Shown: in pieces, positions 31,382 to 37,680 of the stretch
Position numbering within the stretch: the stretch's first letter is position 1
How the letters are laid out: each line of letters begins with the position of its first letter
DNA from: Thermoplasmata archaeon
GTDB lineage: Archaea > Thermoplasmatota > Thermoplasmata > Lutacidiplasmatales > UBA184
Length of the DNA: 37,680 bases
Assembly: GCA_035622275.1 (NCBI GenBank)
Contig: DASPVQ010000004.1
Span: forward strand, 1 to 37,680
Reading direction: 5' to 3'
The notes under the pieces: model-generated
Told to the model about the DNA's origin: nothing
Seen by the model: the letters and a program-made list of their open reading frames with translations, nothing else
The model's database searches: none
Translations under genes and position numbers: made by a program

Positions 31382-31953
31382 GGAGCCTCCGCGCGCCAGC
31401 CCCGGTAGAGGGCGTGGGGGACGCCGAGATGGTCGAGCACCTTGCCGGCGAGGTACGAGGTCTGGTCGTCCACGGACCGGGGGTGGAGGTAGTACGGCGG
31501 GGCGGCGATGAGGACGACGACCCCGAGCTCGCTCAGGGTGGTCAGGTGCCGCAGCAGGGTCGTCGGCAGCGGCGACTCGCGGGGAACGATGACGAGGCGA
31601 CGCCGCTCCTTCAGGTGCACGTGCGCCGCGCGGGCGAGCAGGCTGTCGCCGAGTCCGAGCGCGACCTGCGCGGCCGTGTTCGACGAGCACGGCACGATCG
31701 CCATCCCGCGCGTCAGGCGAGAGCCGCTCGCGATCGGCGCGCCGAGGTCGTCGTCCGCGTAGACGTGGGTGGCCCGGGCGGCGAGCGCGTCGGGGTCGAT
31801 CCCGCACTCCTCGCGCAGCACCTCGCGTCCCCCCTTGGAGACGACGAGGGCGACCGGCACCTTCGCGGCGTGGAGCGCCTCGAGCACCCTCACGGCGATC
31901 GGCGCGCCGCTGGCTCCCGAGACGCCGACGACGAACGGGGGATCTTCCGCCAC
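31378..31953 (-). CDS. ubiX: UbiX flavin prenyltransferase
   Basis: The 191-residue flavoprotein makes prenylated FMN, the cofactor of UbiD-like decarboxylases, from FMN and dimethylallyl phosphate. It has the family start GVSGASGAPIAVRVLEAL (residues 10-27), a VSKGGREVL stretch, the MAIVPCSSNTAAQVALGLGD block, RLVIVPRESPL and YYLHPRSVDD. The length is normal. In archaea UbiX also serves the decarboxylase of the modified mevalonate pathway, which fits its place between the ipk/fni genes and the divergent thiolase. The start is GTG. No UbiD homologue is in the window. It is the first gene of the operon with the anchored protein and guaA. Confidence 0.96.
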   Translation of the reverse strand: MAEDPPFVVGVSGASGAPIAVRVLEALHAAKVPVALVVSKGGREVLREECGIDPDALAARATHVYADDDLGAPIASGSRLTRGMAIVPCSSNTAAQVALGLGDSLLARAAHVHLKERRRLVIVPRESPLPTTLLRHLTTLSELGVVVLIAAPPYYLHPRSVDDQTSYLAGKVLDHLGVPHALYRGWRAEAP

Positions 31954-31987
31954 GGGGACCCGGCCTTAAGAGGCTTCAACGACTCGG

Positions 31988-31996
31988 TCGATAAGA
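31988..31996 (+). promoter_or_regulatory. TATA-like box of the thiolase gene
   Basis: CGATAAGAC lies with its centre 25 nt before the TTG at 32017, which fits a leaderless mRNA and supports TTG as start. The adjacent CCTTAAGAGG may serve the divergent ubiX gene. Confidence 0.5.
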
Positions 31997-32016
31997 CGGT
32001 TCGCGGGGCGAGCGCG

Positions 32017-33177
32017 TTGGGACATCGGGCAGCGATCGTCGGCGCCGGCCACACGCGGTTCGGCGCGCTCGAGGACGGACCGCGGCGCCTACTGCGGACC
32101 GCGATCGATGCCGCGTTCGCGAGCGTCGAGCGCGGGGCCGACCGCGCCCTCGTCCACGAAGCGTTCCTGGCGACGATCGGCTTCGGCGGCTGGCAGCTCG
32201 GCAACGTCGCCGCCGTCCTCGGAGAGGAGGCGGGCCTCTCGGGCGTGCCGGCGAGCCGGATCGAGAACGCGTGCGCGTCCGGAGGGTTTGCCGCGCGCGC
32301 GGGCGTGCGGGCCGCGCAGGGCGAGCCCGGCCTGGTGCTGGTCGCGGGCCTGGAGAAGATGACCGACGTATCGAGCGCACGCCGTCGCTACTGGCTCGGG
32401 GTGAGCGGCGACACGGAGTGGGAGCGCGCGGCGGGGCTCACGTTCGCCGGCGTCTACGGTCTCATCGCGTCGCGGTACGTTGCCGACCATCCGCGCGCCG
32501 CCGACGCCCTGGTGGAGGTCGCGGTGAAGAACCACGCCAATGGTGCGCTCAACCCGAACGCCCACTTCCAGAAGGCCGTGACCGCGGAGGCGGTGCGTGC
32601 CGCCCCGCGGGTCGCCGAACCGCTCGGCCTCTACGACTGCTGTCCCGTGAGCGACGGCGCGGTCGCGCTCCTCCTGGCCGCTCCGGAGGAGGCCCGCTCC
32701 TTCACCGACTCGCCCGTTTACATCGACGGCGTCGGGGCGGGCACGGACGCTCTCGCCGTCCAGGAGCGGCCCGAGCTGACCCGCTTCGGCGCAACGCGCT
32801 GGGCGGTCGACGCCGCGCTGCGCCAGGCCCGCGTCGATCGCTCGGCCATCTCCTTCCTCGAGGTACACGACTGCTTCACGATCGCCGAGCTCCTCGCGCT
32901 CGAGGACCTCGGCTTCGCGGAGTCCGGCGAGGCCGCGGCGATGACGCTCGATGGCGCCACCGCGCGGGGGGGACGGTTGCCCGTGAACCCGGACGGCGGG
33001 CTGAAGGCCAAGGGCCACCCGATCGGCGCAAGCGGCGTCAGCCAGCTCTACGAGGGATTCCTGCAGCTCCGTGGCGCGGCCGGACGCCGGCAGGTGCCCG
33101 GGGCGGAGCGAGCGCTCGCCCACAACGTGGGCGGCGCCGGGGCGACCGCGACCGTCACCGTGCTGTCGGCCGGGTGA
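32017..33177 (+). CDS. Archaeal thiolase (acetyl-CoA C-acetyltransferase)
   Basis: The 386-residue protein is a thiolase of the archaeal SCP2-thiolase-like group that makes acetoacetyl-CoA for mevalonate synthesis. The N terminus (AAIVGAGHTRFG) and the catalytic blocks are present: Cys86 in ENACASGG, a His in EVHDCFTIAE, the NPDGGLKAKGHPIGASG block and NVGGAGATATVTVL. The TTG start gives the usual length; no ATG or GTG lies in frame close upstream, and the TATA box supports it. The next gene begins 4 nt later and carries the DUF35 OB-fold that normally bridges thiolase to HMG-CoA synthase. These genes form the MVA-entry complex in many archaea. Confidence 0.93.
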   Translation: MGHRAAIVGAGHTRFGALEDGPRRLLRTAIDAAFASVERGADRALVHEAFLATIGFGGWQLGNVAAVLGEEAGLSGVPASRIENACASGGFAARAGVRAAQGEPGLVLVAGLEKMTDVSSARRRYWLGVSGDTEWERAAGLTFAGVYGLIASRYVADHPRAADALVEVAVKNHANGALNPNAHFQKAVTAEAVRAAPRVAEPLGLYDCCPVSDGAVALLLAAPEEARSFTDSPVYIDGVGAGTDALAVQERPELTRFGATRWAVDAALRQARVDRSAISFLEVHDCFTIAELLALEDLGFAESGEAAAMTLDGATARGGRLPVNPDGGLKAKGHPIGASGVSQLYEGFLQLRGAAGRRQVPGAERALAHNVGGAGATATVTVLSAG

Positions 33178-33181
33178 TCGC

Positions 33182-34228
33182 ATGGTCGAGATCCGCGGGG
33201 CGGCCGCCTACGTTCCTCGATCCACCGACGGAGATCGGCGCGTCGGGGATCCGGACGAGGACGAGTTCACCATGCTCGCGACCGCGATCGAGCGGCTGGA
33301 GGACGGGATCGAGCCGCTCGGAGGCATCGGCCCGGTCGTGGTGGTCGGAACGATCGCCTTCGGCGCCGCGGACAACGTGGCGCGATTCCTCGGCTCGCCA
33401 TCGCCGATCGAGTGCGTCGGTCGGGGCCCGGAGGCCTTCTCGGCCGCGCTGGAGAAGCTCTCGTCCGGCGTCAGCGCCCACGAATCCGCGCTGCTCCTCG
33501 CCGTCGATCGGGACCCGGGCACGACCGGCGACCCTGGGGACCGCGGACTATCGCACGCGGCGATCGCGATCTGGCTGGGCGGAGGGGGCGCGAACCCCGT
33601 GGCGACCGACGCGTTCCGATCCGCGGCTCCGTCCTCCACGGGCCCCGCCTTCGCCTGGGCGGCATCGACCGCAGCCGCCCGGGTCCCCCGGTGGGGCGAC
33701 TGGCGATACGATGGGCGGGCCGGCACGCGCTCGCTTCCCGCGCCGGCGGCGTCCGCCCCCGGCGGAGCCACGGTCTCCCAGGGAGCCTACGTTCCCTGGC
33801 CGCGGTACCTCGAGGCCACGAACGCCCACTGGCGCCTGATCGCGGCGGAGTGCGGCGCGTGTGGTGCCCTGACCTTTCCACCTCGGGGTCGGTGCCGGGC
33901 CTGCGAGTCCACCGATCCGGGCCGGTCCGTTCGGCTCGCCCGTGACGGCGGTCGCGTGATCGCGTCGACCCGCATCGGAGCGGGCGGTCAGCCGACCGAG
34001 TTTGACGAACAGGTGACGGCCTACGGACCGTACAGCGTCGTCCTGGTGGAGTTCGCCGCGGGGGTCCGAGCCACGCTACCCGTCGCGCTCGGGTCCGGTG
34101 ACCCGCCGGCGATCGGCGGGACCGTCACCACCCGCCTGCGCCGGCGCTACCCGATCGACGGCGAGTGGCGATACGGTCGCAAGGCGCTCGTCCCCGACCC
34201 GCCGGCGCGAGGAACCGAAGGCAGCTGA
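33182..34228 (+). CDS. Truncated HMG-CoA synthase half fused to DUF35 OB-fold
   Basis: The 348-residue protein has two parts. Residues 1-140 match the first half of HMG-CoA synthase (IRGAAAYVPR, EDEFTMLATAIERL, VVVGTIAF, ADNVARFLGSP, AFSAALEKLSSG, ALLLAVDRD, SHAAIAIWLGG). The second half of that enzyme, with its His, is missing. The usual catalytic Cys position in an ungapped match holds Val79; Cys78 lies one residue away. Residues 200-345 are a DUF35 OB-fold with a zinc ribbon (Cys224, Cys227, Cys238, Cys241) and the VLVEFAAGVRATLPVALG core. In archaea DUF35 holds thiolase and HMG-CoA synthase together. Here the fusion may act as a scaffold, not an enzyme. It starts 4 nt after the thiolase stop, using the ATG at 33182. 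Confidence 0.8.
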   Translation: MVEIRGAAAYVPRSTDGDRRVGDPDEDEFTMLATAIERLEDGIEPLGGIGPVVVVGTIAFGAADNVARFLGSPSPIECVGRGPEAFSAALEKLSSGVSAHESALLLAVDRDPGTTGDPGDRGLSHAAIAIWLGGGGANPVATDAFRSAAPSSTGPAFAWAASTAAARVPRWGDWRYDGRAGTRSLPAPAASAPGGATVSQGAYVPWPRYLEATNAHWRLIAAECGACGALTFPPRGRCRACESTDPGRSVRLARDGGRVIASTRIGAGGQPTEFDEQVTAYGPYSVVLVEFAAGVRATLPVALGSGDPPAIGGTVTTRLRRRYPIDGEWRYGRKALVPDPPARGTEGS

Positions 34229-34234
34229 GGGAAA

Positions 34235-34447
34235 TCAGGCGAAGCCGGCGGCGTCGCGATCCCGTTTGTCCGGACGGGAGTAGGGTTCGGCGGTGATGCC
34301 GAGCTGGGTCGAGATGGCGCGGAACGTCTGGACCAGCTGGTCGATCGAGCGGGCGAGCTCGCGTTGCTCGCTCCGCATCACCTTCAGCTCCTCCCGGAGC
34401 TCGCGCAGCTCCACTTCCCAGCGGTCCTTCTCCGTACCGAGCGCCAT
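34235..34447 (-). CDS. Small coiled-coil protein
   Basis: The 70-residue product begins MALGTEKDRWEVELRELREE and continues as an amphipathic helix with heptad Leu, Ile and Val to about residue 48, then a short polar tail. An upstream start (34495) would add 16 residues of low quality, so the ATG at 34447 is preferred. It is convergent with the fusion gene (7 nt gap between the stops). I recognise no family; it could be a small partner protein. Confidence 0.6.
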   Translation of the reverse strand: MALGTEKDRWEVELRELREELKVMRSEQRELARSIDQLVQTFRAISTQLGITAEPYSRPDKRDRDAAGFA

Positions 34448-34517
34448 GATCGCGCCGACAGGTCGGCACCGTACATAGCCCGTCCCCCGGGGCAAAGGTC
34501 GGGCGGCTCGCGCGCTC

Positions 34518-35051
34518 CTAGGTGCGGGTACCGGAGGGGCCGAACGGGGAGTCCGACGCCCCCTTCTCCACGAAGGGGACCCAGGCCTCCTTGGCGGCCG
34601 AGTAGTCGACGCGTTGGAGCTCGACCACGAAGCTCTTCAGCAGGTCGCCCGCGACGGGGCGGACGGAGACGGCGTAGACGTAGATCCCGAAGCCCATGAA
34701 CTCGCTCACGCGGCGGAGCACCTCGGCGAGGTCCTCGCGCGGCACCGTCACGCGCACCGAGGTCTCCCCCAGCAGCGTCGAGAACTCGTCGACATCGAAC
34801 GGCCGCTCGAGCGAGATCAGCGGCATCGGTGCCGAGGCCCCCGGGGGGGACCCCGCGGCCGGGGGCGACGCGGCCGTCGCGGCGGGCCGGGCGGGGGCCG
34901 GAGGACCCTGGACCGAGAGCGACGGGTCTTTGGGAGGGTAGCGATCCAGGACCGCCGACCCCGCTTTGCCGACGAAGCCGGACGAGCGGCGGGTCCCTCG
35001 GCGCGTCGAGGCCCGCCGCGTCCGCGGCTTCGCTCGGGACCTCGCGGGCAT
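34518..35051 (-). CDS. Unknown protein with basic N-terminal tail
   Basis: The 177-residue protein has three zones. Residues 1-28 are very basic (SRAKPRTRRASTRRGTRR), like a nucleic-acid-binding tail. Residues about 40-80 are Pro/Ala-rich and probably disordered. Residues about 82-165 form a compact alpha/beta domain (SVRVTVPREDLAEVLRRVS, FGIYVYAVSVRPVAG, FVVELQRVDYS). I do not recognise the domain. The ATG at 35051 is preferred over 35090, because a CTTATGG box (about 35082-35088) lies near the right distance for a leaderless start. It is divergent from the tetraether-synthase-like gene. Confidence 0.7.
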   Translation of the reverse strand: MPARSRAKPRTRRASTRRGTRRSSGFVGKAGSAVLDRYPPKDPSLSVQGPPAPARPAATAASPPAAGSPPGASAPMPLISLERPFDVDEFSTLLGETSVRVTVPREDLAEVLRRVSEFMGFGIYVYAVSVRPVAGDLLKSFVVELQRVDYSAAKEAWVPFVEKGASDSPFGPSGTRT

Positions 35052-35312
35052 GGCCGTCCCGAGACGACCACCTGGCAGCCCATAAGCCATCCGGCGTCCG
35101 CCTTCCATCACGCGCCGCGCCTCCGGGCGTTGGCGCCCGTGGCCCACGGAGCCCGGGGGAGTGTTCGGTCGGCCCGGAATCGGTGTAGGCCCTCCGGGGG
35201 TACACAGACGGCCGTCGAGGCACGCGCCGACCTCGGGGAGTCGGGGTTGTAGCGAATAACACCGTGCGACTCCACGTCACGGCCCGCGAGTTTTGTCGCC
35301 GCCCGCACGACA

Positions 35313-35325
35313 CATCAATTATGTA
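35313..35325 (+). promoter_or_regulatory. TATA-like box of the Tes-like gene
   Basis: CATCAATTATGTA is an A/T island with its centre near 35319, so transcription should start near 35344. This rules against the GTG at 35333 as translation start. The stretch 35052-35312 otherwise shows no gene. Confidence 0.55.
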
Positions 35326-35338
35326 GGACAGAGTGGGT

Positions 35339-35375
35339 GGCCAGCCCAAGGCCGAGCCGAGTCGGAAGGCTGGCC
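35339..35375 (+). repeat. Inverted repeat in the Tes-like leader
   Basis: GGCCAGCC (35339-35346) and GGCTGGCC (35368-35375) are exact reverse complements with a 21-nt loop. It lies between the promoter and the GGAG at 35381-35384 that precedes the ATG by 8 nt. It could form an RNA hairpin or bind a regulator. Confidence 0.45.
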
Positions 35376-35392
35376 GATTGGGAGAACAGGAA

Positions 35393-37102
35393 ATGCCGGC
35401 GCGCGTGATGAAGGAGTTCCAGGCCCCCCGCGGCCTTCCGAGGAAGACGGCGTCCGTCTGTCCGGAGTGCATCAAGGTCATTCCCGCGATCGTCCGCGAG
35501 AAGGACGGCCGCGTCATCATGGAAAAGACGTGCCGGACGCACGGGTACTTCTGGGACATCATCTCGAACGACGTCGACTTCTACCTCCGGATGGAGGTGT
35601 ACGCCCACGACGGGGTCGGCTACGAGAACCCGTACTACGACAAGTTCCGCGGCTGCCCGACCACCTGCGGGATGTGCAGCCACCACAAGTCGCACACGGG
35701 CCTCGCCCTGCTCGATCTGACGAACCGCTGCAACCTGAAGTGCCCGGTCTGTTTCGCGAACGCGAACGCGGCCGGCTACGTCTACGAGCCGACGCGCGAA
35801 CAGATCCACTTCATGCTCAAGACCCTCCGGGAGCAGAAGCCGGTCGGCACGGTCGCCGTCCAGTTCTCGGGCGGGGAGCCGACGCTGAGCCCCCTCTTCC
35901 TCGACGCGGTCTCAATGGCCCGTGACCTCGGCTTCAAGCAGATCCAGGTCGCGACCAACGGGATCCGGGTGGCCAACGAGCCCGGCTTCGCTCAGGCGTG
36001 CCGGGAGTCGGGGCTGCACACTCTCTATCTCCAGTTCGATGGTCTCGACGACGAGATCTATCGCAAGGTGCGGGGGGTCCCGCTGCTGAAGGTCAAGCAG
36101 AAGGCGATCCAGGCCGCGCGGGAGACCCACTCCTCCGCGGCAGAGCTCGCGGCCGGCAAGCCGGACAAGCCGCTGAGCGTCGTGCTCGTGCCGACCCTCG
36201 TCGGCGGCTTCAACGAGAAGGAGATCTGGCCGACGGTCAAGTTCGCCATCGACAACATCGACGTGGTTCGGGGGGTCAACTTCCAGCCGGTCGCGCTCAC
36301 CGCCCGTATCCCCGACAAGGACCGCTTCCAGATGCGGTTCACCCAGTCGGACCTGGTCCGTATCCTCTGCACGGAGGGCCCGTTCGAGAAGTCGGACTTC
36401 TTCCCGGTCCCGTCGGTCGCCCCGATCTCGGAGCTCGTCTCGATCATCCACGGCGAGGAGAAGATGACCCTGACGACCCACCCCGGCTGCGGGTGCGCGA
36501 CGTTCGCCTTCGTGTCGAAGGACGGCTCGAAGATCACCGCTCTCCCGCGGTTCATGGACGTCGACGGATTCTTCGAGTCCGTCGAGGGCATGATCGAGAA
36601 GTACCGGGACGCGCGGTTCGCGCGGGTCCGCTCGGCCGTGGCCGGCGCGAAGCTGTTGCACGACGTGTCGAAGTTCTTCGACTTCGAGCGGGCCCCGGAG
36701 GGCCTCACGGAGAAGGACTGCGCGCGCCTGATCGCCGGGATCTTCACCGAGGGGAACAAGGAGGCGCTCGCCAAGTTCACCTGGAGGACGCTCTACATCG
36801 GCAACATGCACTTCCAGGACGCCTACGACTACGATATCCAGCGCCTGATGCGCTGCGACATCCACTACTCGGTGCCCGACGGGCGGATCATCCCGTTCTG
36901 CTCGTACAACTCCGGTCCGATCTACCGGACGGAGGTCGAGAAGAAGTTCTCGATCCCGATCCCGGACTGGCAGGCCGCGAAGACGGGCGCGGGGAAGACC
37001 CTCAAGACCATCGAGACGATGGGCGTCAACGGCGAGGTCATCGTGGACCCGGAGTACTACAAGGTCCGGGCCCTCAAGGGCGCGCCGGGGATGTCGAGCT
37101 AG
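35393..37102 (+). CDS. tes: Tetraether lipid synthase-like radical SAM protein
   Basis: The 569-residue protein matches the Tes/MJ0619 radical SAM family, which joins archaeol tails into membrane-spanning tetraether lipids; relatives methylate pterin cofactors in methanogens. The radical SAM cluster is Cys113, Cys117 and Cys120 in NRCNLKCPVCFANA, with GGEPT at 160-164. N-terminal Cys23/Cys26, Cys47 (TCRTHGYF) and Cys88/Cys92/Cys95 (GCPTTCGMCSHH) fit the extra metal sites of the family. Near the end lie HPGCGCATFAF and MRCDIHYSVPDG...FCSYNS. GGAG at 35381-35384 lies 8 nt before the ATG. It stands alone with its own promoter and leader hairpin. The tetraether role is probable; related lipid-alkyl or cofactor chemistry is the main alternative. 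Confidence 0.85.
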   Translation: MPARVMKEFQAPRGLPRKTASVCPECIKVIPAIVREKDGRVIMEKTCRTHGYFWDIISNDVDFYLRMEVYAHDGVGYENPYYDKFRGCPTTCGMCSHHKSHTGLALLDLTNRCNLKCPVCFANANAAGYVYEPTREQIHFMLKTLREQKPVGTVAVQFSGGEPTLSPLFLDAVSMARDLGFKQIQVATNGIRVANEPGFAQACRESGLHTLYLQFDGLDDEIYRKVRGVPLLKVKQKAIQAARETHSSAAELAAGKPDKPLSVVLVPTLVGGFNEKEIWPTVKFAIDNIDVVRGVNFQPVALTARIPDKDRFQMRFTQSDLVRILCTEGPFEKSDFFPVPSVAPISELVSIIHGEEKMTLTTHPGCGCATFAFVSKDGSKITALPRFMDVDGFFESVEGMIEKYRDARFARVRSAVAGAKLLHDVSKFFDFERAPEGLTEKDCARLIAGIFTEGNKEALAKFTWRTLYIGNMHFQDAYDYDIQRLMRCDIHYSVPDGRIIPFCSYNSGPIYRTEVEKKFSIPIPDWQAAKTGAGKTLKTIETMGVNGEVIVDPEYYKVRALKGAPGMSS

Positions 37103-37228
37103 GCGGGCTCGCGGCGACCCCCGACCGATCCAACCCCTTCTCCCGCCCGAGGGCGGGGCCTGGATACCTTCGATCCCTTTGCCGCGGTCCTCCCCGGTCC
37201 GTTCCGGGCGAGCCGGACGCGGGCCGGT
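37103..37228. other. Intergenic, convergent genes
   Basis: The 126 bases between the Tes-like gene and the SWIM gene hold no visible gene or tRNA. A pyrimidine-rich run (CCAACCCCTTCTCCC, about 37131-37145) follows the Tes stop and could end transcription, but no clear T-tract or hairpin is present. Confidence 0.4.
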
Positions 37229-37663
37229 TTACCCGAGCAGGGCCGCGCCACCGATTCGAACTCGCAGCGGATCCGCTTCGCGGCTCTTGCCCTGGAGCCG
37301 GAGCGCCCGGTCAATAGCGGCCCAGTCGCCCGCCGTCGGGGTCTCCTCCGCCCGTGGGGGGATCTCCGGGGAATGCTCCTGGACCCAGAGCCAGGCGGCC
37401 TCGAGGTGCTTGCAGGTGCCGATGCCGCGCCGGGCGAAATCGGTGCAGCTACAGAACCCCCCCTCTCGCTCCGGATAGGCGGGCAGCGCCACATCGTACC
37501 GAGTGTCGTGGACCGGATTCCGAACCTCCAGCCGGACGAATCTCGGGTCGGGTCGGGGGCGGACGTCGAGCGGGCTCTCGATCGCGCGGACCCGGCGCTC
37601 GGCGCGGGCCCGATCCTCCTCGCCGGGCGGGGTGCGGGCGGAGCGACGCGATCGGTCGGGCAC
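37229..37663 (-). CDS. SWIM zinc-finger protein
   Basis: The 144-residue product has a SWIM finger, Cys-x-Cys...Cys-x-His, in FCSCTDFARRGIGTCKHLEA, preceded by beta strands (FVRLEVRNPVHDTRYDVALP). SWIM domains bind DNA or proteins. The frame stays open to the right edge of the window, so the GTG at 37663 may not be the true start; the basic N terminus (DRSRRSARTPPGEEDRARAERRVRA would be longer) is uncertain. No partner gene is visible. Confidence 0.75.
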   Translation of the reverse strand: MPDRSRRSARTPPGEEDRARAERRVRAIESPLDVRPRPDPRFVRLEVRNPVHDTRYDVALPAYPEREGGFCSCTDFARRGIGTCKHLEAAWLWVQEHSPEIPPRAEETPTAGDWAAIDRALRLQGKSREADPLRVRIGGAALLG

Positions 37664-37680
37664 GAGGGCGGAACGACGCC

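Noticed and set aside
35333-37102. GTG start of the Tes-like gene at 35333.
   Set aside because: It lies upstream of the transcript start predicted from the TATA box. The ATG at 35393 has GGAG 8 nt ahead.
37240-37310. A tRNA-like stretch (GAGTTCGAATCGG on the minus strand).
   Set aside because: The T loop looks right but the stem does not pair and no acceptor or anticodon arm is found. It is the end of the SWIM gene.
1-37680. CRISPR arrays, insertion sequences, phage genes or toxin-antitoxin pairs.
   Set aside because: No regularly spaced repeats, transposases, integrases or terminal repeats were seen.

Overview
The window looks like a chromosomal segment of a GC-rich archaeon, most likely a Thermoplasmatota (euryarchaeal) lineage. 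The evidence is gene content: Orc1/Cdc6, archaeal-type S-adenosylmethionine synthetase, Nre repair protein, a Hef/FANCM-type helicase with no nuclease part, diphthine synthase DphB, stand-alone GMP synthetase glutaminase, isopentenyl phosphate kinase, type 2 IPP isomerase and a tetraether-lipid-synthase-like radical SAM protein. Two tRNA genes lack an encoded CCA. Many genes have an A/T-rich TATA-like box about 25-35 nt before a GTG, ATG or TTG start, as in leaderless archaeal transcription. The exact lineage is an inference; no rRNA is present. I see no insertion sequences, CRISPR arrays or prophage.

Layout. 1-335: nothing convincing. 336-2949: a VOC/glyoxalase-fold protein divergent from a class III adenylate cyclase/TolB-like/TPR protein. 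2971-7586: tRNA-Ala, a luciferase-like flavin monooxygenase, an 821-aa surface protein, an MBL-fold hydrolase and tRNA-Pro. 7675-10000: Nre and a membrane-anchored double-zinc-ribbon protein, convergent. 10086-15010: archaeal mat, then a minus-strand operon of small membrane protein, ipk, fni and elp3. 15186-18315: orc1/cdc6, a small coiled-coil protein and an aldehyde dehydrogenase. 18446-21484: serS and the Hef-like helicase. 21568-27787: kdpF-kdpA-kdpB-kdpC, a tandem UspA protein and dphB. 27784-31953 (minus): a divergent receiver domain, a 529-aa unknown Cys/His-rich protein, and the overlapping operon ubiX, anchored extracytoplasmic protein, two-TM coiled-coil protein, guaA glutaminase subunit. 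32017-34228: thiolase plus an unusual fusion of half an HMG-CoA synthase with a DUF35 OB-fold. 34235-37663: two small unknown proteins, the tetraether-synthase-like gene and a SWIM zinc-finger protein at the edge.

How the genes work together. A lipid theme recurs. The thiolase/DUF35 pair belongs to the entry of the mevalonate pathway; ipk and fni form and isomerise isopentenyl diphosphate; ubiX supplies prenylated FMN, needed by the UbiD-like decarboxylase of the archaeal mevalonate variant; and the Tes-like protein would join lipid tails into membrane-spanning tetraethers. A second module is high-affinity potassium uptake (KdpFABC) with a UspA protein in place of the usual KdpD/KdpE sensor pair. 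The rest is mainly housekeeping: tRNA charging and modification, translation factor modification, replication initiation, repair, AdoMet and GMP synthesis.

Gene organisation is very compact. Four of the six convergent pairs overlap through their stop codons, three of them sharing one CTAG tetramer. Most same-strand neighbours overlap by ATGA or GTGA. The most interesting features are the truncated HMG-CoA-synthase/DUF35 fusion, an fni gene with no usable ATG/GTG/TTG start beside the ipk stop, the bacterial-style adenylate cyclase, and several conserved-looking proteins of unknown function.
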